From Pseudomonas triclosanedens (GTDB taxonomy: Bacteria > Pseudomonadota > Gammaproteobacteria > Pseudomonadales > Pseudomonadaceae), in NCBI RefSeq assembly GCF_026686735.1, contig NZ_CP113432.1, positions 1,364,001 through 1,428,000 of the forward strand: a stretch of DNA of 64,000 bases, read 5' to 3'. Both the position numbers and the translations under genes were made by a program. Positions 25,189-33,154 of the stretch are shown in pieces. Numbering within the stretch: the first letter of the stretch is position 1; the number at the start of each line of letters is the position of its first letter. The notes under the pieces were generated by a model. The model had not been told where the DNA came from. It worked only from the letters and a program-made list of their open reading frames with translations, and searched no databases.

Positions 25189-26908
25189 CAGTGGCCCACC
25201 CGAATACCTGGTCCATCAGAGCGCGGAATCCCTGATCGCAAAGATGCAGGTCCGGTGCAACGATGGTCCTCGCCACGTCCTCCATCCACGAGATTTGCTT
25301 GAACCAGCCAGCTTTTCGGATGCGCGCCGCCTGACCAAGAATGGCCCTGCGTTCGGCCGACAGGAGGCCGGTGTTCTGGATCTCGTCCCAGATCTGCTGG
25401 AAGGTGAGCGTGTTGTTCGAGACAGTGCGCAGGTGTTCGACGATCAGGTCGCCATGCAATTCGTTGGCGTAGCCGATCAGCCTCTGGCAGGCAACCGGCG
25501 TGAGACTTCCGAACAGCTCGTCCTCCAGCGCACGGCCCGCGCGGTAGGCGACGACGGTGCCACCGTTCTCGACAAAAGCCTGCTCGACCGCAGGTGTGGG
25601 CTTCTTGTCGTCGTCGCGCAGCACCATCACCCGGTAGCCCAGAGACTGGAATGCGGAGGCGCGCGCATACGGTCGATCCGGCTCCCCGCCACCGCAGTCG
25701 ACGAGCGCCACGCCCAATGCAGCCAGTGACGCATTCCTCTGGTCAAGCCTGTATAAGTCCAGCCCGCGCAGCAGGCCTATCTCGCTGGCTCCCTCGCACA
25801 CGACCACGGAGCCAGCCAGAAAGGCCTCGGGATAGAGGCGGATCGTGCTCTGGATGTCATTGTCGGCGCCGACCAGGCGAGCCTCATGGCCGAGGGGGCC
25901 GCGGCGCAATACGAAGAGCTGGTCGCCCGACAGTTCTCTCAGCGCCACGGGTGAGTGGGTGGTGAGGAACACCTGCAGCGGAGCAGCGGCCTCCTTGGCT
26001 CCGAGGGAGCCCAAGAACCTCGCGATGCGGTGCGGCTCCAGCCCGTACTCCAGTTCGTCCGAGAGCACGATTGACGCCTGACCGGCCGCCTTGCGCTGTA
26101 GGCCAGCGACAAGCAGACGCGTGGACCCGACGCCCAGGCTGCGAAGCGGGATGCCGCTTTCGTTGTGCAGGGAGATGGTGCCGCCACCGAACGACACCGA
26201 ATGCGAATCCAGCAGCGCCTTGGCCTTGGCGCCGATGTTGACGCCCAGCTCCTGAGCAGTGGTGGTGACGATCCCCAGCGCTTCTCCCAACTGTTGTTCG
26301 GCCTGGTCTCCGAAGCCACTCCGCGCATCTCTGGCGGCCTTGACGAGGGCGGCCGAAGCGTCGGCTCGCTCTTCCGAGATGCGGTTCAGTACCGAGCCGC
26401 GCTGCCATCCCAGGTTGAAGTCCGTCAGCGCGCCGATGCGAGTGGGCGCCAGGGCGACGCGATCCTTCCATGCGAGCGTCTTGACGATGCCTTGCTGTGC
26501 GGCGCGGTCGGAGACGAGGGTCCACGAGGGCTCCAGGTCACTGGCGACCGTCAGGTTCAGGCAGAGCACAACCTCCGCGCCGGCAGAGGGCTCGTCTTCG
26601 ACGACGCCAGTGTTGGCGTGGTATCCGCGCAGGAATGCACCAAAGCCCTCCAGCGTCCTCATGCTGTCATCGAGGTCGCCGAGCGTCAGCGTGATGCTGA
26701 TTGGGGTTGTGATGTCCAGGCCGAAGAAGTCCGCATCCGAGAACTGGACATTGCGTCTGGCCCCCAGACATAGGTCGATCGCGTCCAGCACCGTGGACTT
26801 GCCGCTGTCGCCCGGACCGATCAGGCAGTTGATGCCAGGCGTCGGGCACCAGGTCAGCAGCTGGATGCCGCGGAAGTTGGCGATCTGGATTTTTCTGATT
26901 CGTGCCAT
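25175..26908 (-). CDS. gajA: Gabija GajA-like OLD-family ATPase/TOPRIM nuclease
   Basis: This 577-residue protein, nearly the length of reference GajA (578), begins MARIRKIQIANFRGIQLLTW with Walker A GPGDSGKST at 31-39. The ABC-type signature and Walker B region (VLSDELEYGL) are central. The C-terminal TOPRIM domain has VVCEGASEIG with Glu372 and VLRDDDKKP with the metal-binding Asp432/Asp434. GajA nicks DNA at specific sites when nucleotides fall during infection. I chose the ATG at 26908 because the family motif starts there; an upstream in-frame extension to 26959 is not conserved-looking. Confidence 0.85.
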   Translation of the reverse strand: MARIRKIQIANFRGIQLLTWCPTPGINCLIGPGDSGKSTVLDAIDLCLGARRNVQFSDADFFGLDITTPISITLTLGDLDDSMRTLEGFGAFLRGYHANTGVVEDEPSAGAEVVLCLNLTVASDLEPSWTLVSDRAAQQGIVKTLAWKDRVALAPTRIGALTDFNLGWQRGSVLNRISEERADASAALVKAARDARSGFGDQAEQQLGEALGIVTTTAQELGVNIGAKAKALLDSHSVSFGGGTISLHNESGIPLRSLGVGSTRLLVAGLQRKAAGQASIVLSDELEYGLEPHRIARFLGSLGAKEAAAPLQVFLTTHSPVALRELSGDQLFVLRRGPLGHEARLVGADNDIQSTIRLYPEAFLAGSVVVCEGASEIGLLRGLDLYRLDQRNASLAALGVALVDCGGGEPDRPYARASAFQSLGYRVMVLRDDDKKPTPAVEQAFVENGGTVVAYRAGRALEDELFGSLTPVACQRLIGYANELHGDLIVEHLRTVSNNTLTFQQIWDEIQNTGLLSAERRAILGQAARIRKAGWFKQISWMEDVARTIVAPDLHLCDQGFRALMDQVFGWATDGPR

Positions 26909-27001
26909 GCGTATCCCCCGCGCATTGAAGCCGCTCCCACTGAAATCGCAACACCTCACTATCCACTCGGGCCGCCTGCTGCAGGCCTCCTGCCCAGTTC
27001 T

Positions 27002-27352
27002 CTACTTGGTAGGGCGAGACAGCGACTCGGCAAGCTCCAACAACTTTGCGACGTCCTCTGCGGGCAATGACGCCTCCTTGAGGTATCGCACTAAAGCCAT
27101 CGCTTCAGGCTGCGTGTGCAAGTAGTCGACGACTTCAGGGTCAGTCGAAGGCGATAGGCGGAACAACACGTCGGGATCTGCCGCCAGCACCTTCGCTAGA
27201 GCTTTGATGACCTCAGGCCTAGGCGGAGACTCCTTACCACGCTCGATACGGCTCAAGTAGGCCGGCGAAATGCCGACTAAGCCTGCCGCCTCGCGTAAGC
27301 CAAGGCTCTGTGCCACCCGAAGGTCGCGAATCGTCTCTCCAAAGCTACTCAT
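27002..27352 (-). CDS. XRE-family repressor of the defence island
   Basis: The 116-residue protein begins MSSFGETIRDLRVAQSLGLR and has a helix-turn-helix LREAAGLVGISPAYLSRIERGKE at about residues 17-40. A C-terminal helical segment (EVVDYLHTQPEAMALVRYL ... KLLELAESL) probably dimerises. An in-frame ATG nine bases upstream (27361) sits directly against AGG, so 27352 is preferred. It is divergent from the methyltransferase operon and lies 93 bp before gajA on the same strand. It could repress both groups through the inverted repeat at 27373-27398. Confidence 0.8.
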   Translation of the reverse strand: MSSFGETIRDLRVAQSLGLREAAGLVGISPAYLSRIERGKESPPRPEVIKALAKVLAADPDVLFRLSPSTDPEVVDYLHTQPEAMALVRYLKEASLPAEDVAKLLELAESLSRPTK

Positions 27353-27372
27353 ACCGCGCATCCTACCTCAGG

Positions 27373-27398
27373 TGTTTAGTGTTGTGCAACACTTAACA
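27373..27398. promoter_or_regulatory. Inverted repeat, probable XRE operator
   Basis: Arms TGTTTAGTGTTG (27373-27384) and CAACACTTAACA (27387-27398) pair over 11 of 12 positions around a TG spacer. The site is 20 bp upstream of the XRE start and overlaps the best -35 candidate for the plus-strand operon. Binding here would control both directions. Confidence 0.65.
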
Positions 27399-27411
27399 CG
27401 CTTAGTAGACT
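27382..27411 (+). promoter_or_regulatory. Candidate sigma-70 promoter of the MADS-like operon
   Basis: TTGTGC (27382-27387) and TAGACT (27406-27411) are separated by 18 bases, a weak but acceptable match to the consensus. The -35 lies inside the inverted repeat. The first operon start is at 27509, so the leader would be about 90 bases. Confidence 0.35.
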
Positions 27412-27508
27412 ACTCCATTGTTTGGTAAAGTTTGCTCTTTCCTGCCGATCTTGGGCCAGGACCATGCCGGCCAATCTGCCCACGTCGTCACTTTTCAGGA
27501 GCGAACAG

Positions 27509-27716
27509 ATGCTTGGGGAAGAAGTGTTCACGGTTAAAGAGGTCGCCACGCTCTTAAAGGTCGGCGAGAAGACCGGTCTACTCCATGGCCCAGGCTGGAG
27601 AACTACCTGCGTTCAAGGTGCGAGGTCAGTGGCGATTCGCCCGAAAGGACATCGATACATGGATAGAGCAGCAGAAACACACAACCCATGATTTCGGCGA
27701 GGAAGACCAGAAATGA
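27509..27716 (+). pseudogene. Excisionase-like HTH protein, frameshifted
   Basis: From ATG 27509, after AGGAG (27497-27501), the frame gives MLGEEVFTVKEVATLLKVGEKT, the start of a MerR/excisionase-type helix-turn-helix. Beyond 27575 the match continues one frame away as VYSMAQAGELPAFKVRGQW and RFARKDIDTWIEQQ, ending at TGA 27714-27716. One extra G at 27575-27576 (ACCGGTC instead of ACCGTC) explains the break. Restored, the product is about 68 residues. Unrepaired, the peptide stops at 27691 with an unrelated tail. This HTH gene belongs to the methyltransferase operon. Confidence 0.75.
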
Positions 27717-27744
27717 CCCCAGCCTCGGTGAGCGGAGTTTTTAT

Positions 27745-29748
27745 ATGAGCAGAAAGAAGAACAAGCAGGCCGAGAACACCATCCCAGCTGGATACACGCT
27801 CGACTACGTTTCCGGCAGACAGATCAAGGAAACGAAGAAAGAGCTCGTTCGGCAGCGGGTAGTTCGTGCCCTGATCCATGAATACGGATTCTCTCCGGAA
27901 GACATGGAGTTGGATTTCTCCATTGGCGGGCGCAAGAAGGTGGATGTGGCCATCTTCCACCACGGCAAGGACCACACAATTGAGAATCTCAGCCGCGCAG
28001 TGATTTGCCGCCAAGAACCGAACGTCGGCAAAAATGCCATGCGCATCCGCGATTACGAGCAGGCCGCCAAAGACCTCGAAGAGATCGAAACCATCATGCG
28101 CGAGGTCGATGCCGTTCAGTACGGCTTGTGGACCAACGGCCTGGAGTTCTTCTTTGTCGAGAAAGAGCAAAAGCGCTTCGAAACCAAGTGCAACCCCATC
28201 GGCGACTGGCCGATGGCCGAAGAGTCGGTCGGCACTAAGGAGGTCATCTCCGATGCCCATACCCGTGTCGCCGACAACGAGATGCTGAAGATCACCTTCC
28301 GGCGTTGCCACAACTTCATTCATGGCAACGAGGGCATGCCCAAGGACGCCGCCTTCTGGCAATTCCTGTACCTAATATTCTGCAAGATGCACGACGAGAA
28401 CCTGCGTGCCAAGCAGCGGCAGGCCTGGCAGCGCCGTTTCTGGGCTGGACCCAAGGAGCAGTTCGAGCCACAAGGGCGCAAAGCCATCCGCGTCCGGATC
28501 GAGGAGCTCTTCACCGAGGTCAAGAAGCAGTACAAGAATATTTTCCGAGGCAACGAGGAGATCACTCTCTCCGACCGGGCGCTGGCCTTTATCGTTTCGG
28601 AACTGGCCAAGTACGACTTCACCCGAACTGACGTCGATGCCAAGGGCGTGGCCTACCAGGAGCTAGTTGGCGTTAACCTGCGTGGCGACCGGGGCCAGTA
28701 TTTCACTCCTAGAGGCGTCGTGAAGCTGGTCATTGAGATGCTCGACCCCAAAGAGACCGAGACTCTGCTGGACCCGGCCTGTGGCACCGGCGGCTTCTTG
28801 GTCGCGACCCTGGGGCACATGCTGAAGAAGTTCCGCGAAGAGCAAAACATCCAGGCCGGAAACGAGAACACCACCGAGTTCCTGAACATCCACGAACGGC
28901 TGAAAGAGTATGCCGCCGCCAATGTCTTCGGCACCGACTTCGACCCGTTCCTGATCCGCGCCGCTCAGATGAACATGGTGCTGGCGGGCGATGGCCGTGG
29001 ACATATCTACAACATCAACTCATTGGAGTTTCCGCTGGGGCATCTAGCCGACCTGCCCAGCGTCAAGAAGGAGATCCCGCTGGCGTCGGTGGATATCATC
29101 GCCACCAACCCTCCCTTCGGCTCCGACATCCCGATTACGGACAAGCACATTCTGGAGCAGTACGAGCTGGCTCATGGCTGGGAGCCGGACGGCGAAGGCG
29201 GGTTCCGCAACACCGGCGTCCTCAAGGGCAGCGTTGCCCCCGAAATTCTCTTTATCGAGCGCTGCATCAAGTGGCTCAAGCCGGGAACCGGCCGCATGGG
29301 CATCGTTCTTCCCGACGGAGTTCTTGGCAATCCGGCCGCGGAATACATCCGCTGGTGGATCATGCGCGAAACGCAGGTGCTTGCTTCCGTCGACCTGCCG
29401 GTAGAAGCCTTCATTGCCGAAGCCAACGTCAACATCCTCACCAGCTTGCTGTTCCTGCGCCGCAAGGACGACCAGGAGAAGCATCGCGAGGCCCTAGGTC
29501 GTGCCGAGGAATACCCAGTCTTCATGGCCGTTGCCGACAAGGTTGGCTTCGACCGCCGTGGTAACAAACTCTACAAGCGCACCCCGGACGGCGAAGAGAT
29601 TGTCGAGCCCAAGCAGCATATCGAGCGCATCCGTATCGGCGGGCGCTTCGTGGAACGGACCCTGACCCGCAGTGAAAAGATCGAGGACAACGATCTGCCG
29701 GTCATCGCTGAGAAGTACCGCGAATTTCTCAAGGAGCAGAACGGGTGA
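27745..29748 (+). CDS. N6-adenine DNA methyltransferase with HsdR_N-like domain (MADS-like)
   Basis: This 667-residue protein is the likely active methyltransferase of the operon. The N-terminal region (about 35-140; EYGFSPEDMELDFSIGGR, KKVDVAIF) resembles the HsdR_N fold, but the nuclease motif reads VICRQE instead of ECK. The methyltransferase core has motif I DPACGTGGF at 343-351 and motif IV NPPF at 455-458 (IIATNPPFGSD). It resembles HsdM of type I systems. ATG 27745 (MSRKKNKQAEN) is preferred over 27688, which lies inside the preceding gene. It overlaps the next gene by four bases. Confidence 0.85.
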   Translation: MSRKKNKQAENTIPAGYTLDYVSGRQIKETKKELVRQRVVRALIHEYGFSPEDMELDFSIGGRKKVDVAIFHHGKDHTIENLSRAVICRQEPNVGKNAMRIRDYEQAAKDLEEIETIMREVDAVQYGLWTNGLEFFFVEKEQKRFETKCNPIGDWPMAEESVGTKEVISDAHTRVADNEMLKITFRRCHNFIHGNEGMPKDAAFWQFLYLIFCKMHDENLRAKQRQAWQRRFWAGPKEQFEPQGRKAIRVRIEELFTEVKKQYKNIFRGNEEITLSDRALAFIVSELAKYDFTRTDVDAKGVAYQELVGVNLRGDRGQYFTPRGVVKLVIEMLDPKETETLLDPACGTGGFLVATLGHMLKKFREEQNIQAGNENTTEFLNIHERLKEYAAANVFGTDFDPFLIRAAQMNMVLAGDGRGHIYNINSLEFPLGHLADLPSVKKEIPLASVDIIATNPPFGSDIPITDKHILEQYELAHGWEPDGEGGFRNTGVLKGSVAPEILFIERCIKWLKPGTGRMGIVLPDGVLGNPAAEYIRWWIMRETQVLASVDLPVEAFIAEANVNILTSLLFLRRKDDQEKHREALGRAEEYPVFMAVADKVGFDRRGNKLYKRTPDGEEIVEPKQHIERIRIGGRFVERTLTRSEKIEDNDLPVIAEKYREFLKEQNG

Positions 29749-31763
29749 GCGATCAAGACGACATCATCGAGACCCCGCAGGATGCTGCCGAAGAGAGCGG
29801 CCCGGATAACTTTTTCATCGACATCCTGACCGGCAACAAGGAAAGCGCCTCGGCCAAGAAGCTGCTGGTGCAGAAAGTTCTGCGCCAGCTCATCGAGAGC
29901 TATGGCTTTGACCGAAACGATCTGGAGGTCAACTACAACCCGCAGATCCCCGGCCAGGGGCGCAAGCGCATCGACATCGCGATTTTCCGCCCCGATGCCG
30001 AGCACAATAACGACAACCTGCAGCGGATCATCGTCTGCAAAAATCAGAAAAAGCGAGACAAGCTCCGCTCCATTGCCGAGGCCGACGCCGACCTGCGCGA
30101 GCTCAAGGAGCTGCTGGAACTGATCCCGGGCGCGACGCTGGGCATGTGGACCAACGGTCAAGAAGAGTTCCTGTTCCAGGTCGAGCGCACCCGTTTTGAA
30201 GTCCGGCCCAAACCGCTGGGTGTCTGGCCGGTTCCGGGCGAACGCACCTCCGATCTCGATCGCACCGGCGGTGTCATTCAGGTCAGCGCCGAAGCGGAAG
30301 ATCTGGAAGACGCCCTGATGCGCTGCCGTCAATATCTGAACCGGAATCTTGGTCTCGATCACAAGGATTCCTTCAAGCAGTTGGCCGTGCTGATGCTGGC
30401 CAAGATCCATGACGAGACCCTGCCCACCGGTGGGCGCAAGTTCTGGATCAGGGGTGACGAGCCTTTCACCGAGGCGGGCCAACAGGCCATTGCCCAGCGC
30501 ATCACCGAATCCATTGCCGCCGCCAAGGCCTGGCAACCGAACCTGCTGACCCGTGGCTGGGATCTGACGCTGGAACCCCACGAGACCGCCCGCGTGGTCA
30601 TGGAGCTGGCCCGTTACTCACTGAGCGAAACCCAGCCACGTTACCGTACCGAGGCCTTCCGTGCGGTTGCCCGCAGCGTGATGGACGGCCGCGAGGGCCG
30701 CTACCCTACGCCGCTCAACGTGGCCGAAATGGCGGTGGAGATGCTCGACCCGCAACCCGGCGAACGCATCATGGACTGCTCCAGCGGCACCGGCACCTTC
30801 CTGGCCATGACCGCTGCGCACATCTTCAGGAAAAAGCTGGCGGCCGTGGGCACGACGCCTGAAGAGGCCACCAACGAACAGATCCGCCAGGCGCAAAACG
30901 AAACCGCCGCCTGGGCGGCCAGCAATGCCCTCGGCTGCGACATTGATCCCTTCCTGGCCGTGGCCAGCCGCATGAACCTGCTGTTCACCACCGGCAATCC
31001 CGGTCGTGTGTTCCGCATCGATGCTCGCACCTTCCCGGACGGCGATCTGGATGGCATTGAGGCCGCTCGCCCGGCCATGCCGCTAGGCAGCATGGATATG
31101 GTTCTGCTCAACCCCTGGTTCTCGACACAAGACACGGTCAGCGACACCTCCATCCTGGAGCGCTACGACCTGGGCAACAACTGGGAGCGCGACGAAGAAG
31201 GTGGATTCCGCAACACCGGCAATCTAAACATCGGCGGTGTGCCGCCCGAGGTGCTATTTATCGAACGCGCCCTGCAATGGGTGAAGCCTGGCACCGGCCG
31301 CGTGGGCATCCTGTTGCCCGATGGTTTGCTGGGCAATCCGGGCGATGAGCACGTGCGCTGGTGGATTCTGCGCCACTGCGAGGTCCTGGCCTCGGTTGAC
31401 CTGCCGGTGGAGCCGTTCAAGGTCACGGTGAAGGAATATGGCCTGACGCCCGCCTTGCCCAGTCTCCTGGTACTGCGCCGCCGCAGCCAGGAAGAGCTCA
31501 TCAATACCGAACACCCGGAATACAAGGTCTTCATGGCCGTGGTGGACCGGGCTGGTGTCGACGCCCGGGGCAATCTCCTGTTCCAGCGAGCCCCCGATGG
31601 AGAGGAACTGGTTTTCGATGAGGAAGTGATCGAGCGGGTTCGAGAAGGTGGTGAAGTAGAAATCCGCCGGACCACACGTCGCAACCGCCGCGTTCATGAC
31701 GAGCTGCCGCTGGTGGCAGAGAAATACAAGGAATTCCGCGCAACCGGCGAGGTGACGTTATGA
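29745..31763 (+). CDS. Second methyltransferase-like protein, degenerate motif IV (MADS-like)
   Basis: This 672-residue protein is a diverged paralogue of the preceding gene, in the same layout. It has an HsdR_N-like start (RKRIDIAIF, then RIIVCKNQKKR, where the nuclease Glu is Val) and a methyltransferase core. Motif I is DCSSGTGTF rather than DPACGTGGF, and motif IV is NPWF at 456-459 in place of NPPF/Y. The changed catalytic loop suggests lost or altered activity and a structural role beside the first enzyme. It overlaps both neighbours by four bases (GTGA and ATGA types), indicating coupled translation and a possible heterodimer. Confidence 0.8.
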   Translation: MSDQDDIIETPQDAAEESGPDNFFIDILTGNKESASAKKLLVQKVLRQLIESYGFDRNDLEVNYNPQIPGQGRKRIDIAIFRPDAEHNNDNLQRIIVCKNQKKRDKLRSIAEADADLRELKELLELIPGATLGMWTNGQEEFLFQVERTRFEVRPKPLGVWPVPGERTSDLDRTGGVIQVSAEAEDLEDALMRCRQYLNRNLGLDHKDSFKQLAVLMLAKIHDETLPTGGRKFWIRGDEPFTEAGQQAIAQRITESIAAAKAWQPNLLTRGWDLTLEPHETARVVMELARYSLSETQPRYRTEAFRAVARSVMDGREGRYPTPLNVAEMAVEMLDPQPGERIMDCSSGTGTFLAMTAAHIFRKKLAAVGTTPEEATNEQIRQAQNETAAWAASNALGCDIDPFLAVASRMNLLFTTGNPGRVFRIDARTFPDGDLDGIEAARPAMPLGSMDMVLLNPWFSTQDTVSDTSILERYDLGNNWERDEEGGFRNTGNLNIGGVPPEVLFIERALQWVKPGTGRVGILLPDGLLGNPGDEHVRWWILRHCEVLASVDLPVEPFKVTVKEYGLTPALPSLLVLRRRSQEELINTEHPEYKVFMAVVDRAGVDARGNLLFQRAPDGEELVFDEEVIERVREGGEVEIRRTTRRNRRVHDELPLVAEKYKEFRATGEVTL

Positions 31764-33154
31764 GCAGAAAATTCCAGGTAAAAGCTGTGCCAAGTTCTTG
31801 GCTGGAGCACAATGGCCGTCGCTTGGACTGCGGGCCTTATATGTCTGGCGCTATAGAAGCTGCCGAACTAATGAGGCAGTTCAGCGTAGAACCACTTGAG
31901 AGCCTTACAAAAGACATATTTCATGCAGGCAGAGAGGGCAGACAGTATGTTCTGGATGCTCAGCATGGTGTTCCCTTTATGGGAAGCACAGATATTTTGG
32001 CTTTCGACCTCACGTACCAACCCCTGCTTTCCAAGAAGCAGGTAAACAGAAACCCACAGTTCACCATACGGAAAGGCTGGACGCTGATTACTCGTTCAGG
32101 TACGACAGGGAGGATGGCGTTTGCTCGCGAGAGCATGGATGGCATGGCCTGCTCTGAGCACGTAATGCGGATAGTTCCCGACGCGAATAAAGTGCCAGAA
32201 GGCTACATCTTTGCTTATCTGTCATCTCGCTTTGGAATTCCTCTTGTTGTCTCTGGCACTTACGGCTCGATAATTCAAAGTATAGAACCACACCATGTCA
32301 GCAACTTGCCTGTGCCACGATTAGGAGAAGTAGAGTCTGTTGCAGACCGGTTAATCCAGCGCTCTGGAAGCCTTCTTAGTAACAGTCAAGCAAAGCTTAA
32401 CGAAGCTACGGAACTCTATTTTGATTCTGTTGGGCTTTCAGATATTAATCCAACGGAGTGGCACTCGTGGGGTAGCGATCTTGGATTTGCCACCCCTGTA
32501 AGTTCGAAGTCTTTGCGGGCTTTAAACTTTAATCCTCGATTCGAGCGGCTTTGCTCGCAAATTAAAGAAGGACAGCATAAGTTGCTTGGCGAATTATGCC
32601 TTGAAGGAACATTGCGCCGGGGCAATATATTCAAGCGAATTGATGCAGCTCCAGAACACTCGTATCAACTGGTTGGCCAGAAACAAATTTTTTGGCTGCG
32701 ACCAGAAGGTCGCTGGATTTCTAAAGCATCCGTTCGCGAGGAAGTTCTCGTTTCCGATGGAACGATTCTGGTGGCCGCTCAAGGAACGCTTGGTGAGGGA
32801 GAGCTATTCTGCCGTGCCGAGTTTATAACTGGAAGTACGCTGGAGAGGGCCTATTCGGAGCACTTCCTACGAGTCATTGCCGACGAGTCGCAGATCGAAC
32901 GGGGGGCGCTGTTTGCATTTATGCGTTCAGAAACGGCATTCCGTATGCTTCGCTCCGCCTCGACAGGAAGCAAACTCCAAGATTTTCACTATGCAGTTTT
33001 GCCGTCTTTACCGATCCCTTACCCAGAACAGGCGGTCCGCAAGAAGTGCCATGACTTGGTCATGGAGGCTTATGAGGCCCGCGATGAGGCCATAAGGTTC
33101 GAAGACGAAGCCCGTTCCCTCGTCGAGCGCACCATTGAGGAGGGGGCTCGCTAA
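31760..33154 (+). CDS. Type I-like specificity subunit (MADS-like)
   Basis: The 464-residue protein has the two-part architecture of HsdS. Each half has a target-recognition region followed by a conserved helix. Typical pieces are KGWTLITRSGTTGRMAF, VSNLPVPRLGEVESVADRLI and, in the second half, VSDGTILVAAQGTLGEGELF and LPIPYPEQAVRKK. It should direct methylation to a bipartite DNA site. The region is visibly more AT-rich than its neighbours, as is usual for rapidly exchanged specificity genes. It overlaps the upstream gene by four bases and the kinase gene by one. Confidence 0.85.
   Translation: MSRKFQVKAVPSSWLEHNGRRLDCGPYMSGAIEAAELMRQFSVEPLESLTKDIFHAGREGRQYVLDAQHGVPFMGSTDILAFDLTYQPLLSKKQVNRNPQFTIRKGWTLITRSGTTGRMAFARESMDGMACSEHVMRIVPDANKVPEGYIFAYLSSRFGIPLVVSGTYGSIIQSIEPHHVSNLPVPRLGEVESVADRLIQRSGSLLSNSQAKLNEATELYFDSVGLSDINPTEWHSWGSDLGFATPVSSKSLRALNFNPRFERLCSQIKEGQHKLLGELCLEGTLRRGNIFKRIDAAPEHSYQLVGQKQIFWLRPEGRWISKASVREEVLVSDGTILVAAQGTLGEGELFCRAEFITGSTLERAYSEHFLRVIADESQIERGALFAFMRSETAFRMLRSASTGSKLQDFHYAVLPSLPIPYPEQAVRKKCHDLVMEAYEARDEAIRFEDEARSLVERTIEEGAR

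Noticed and set aside
27688..27744. Earlier ATG for the first methyltransferase at 27688
   Set aside because: It falls inside the restored HTH gene and encodes an unlikely leader (MISARKTRNDP), while 27745 starts the family-like sequence.
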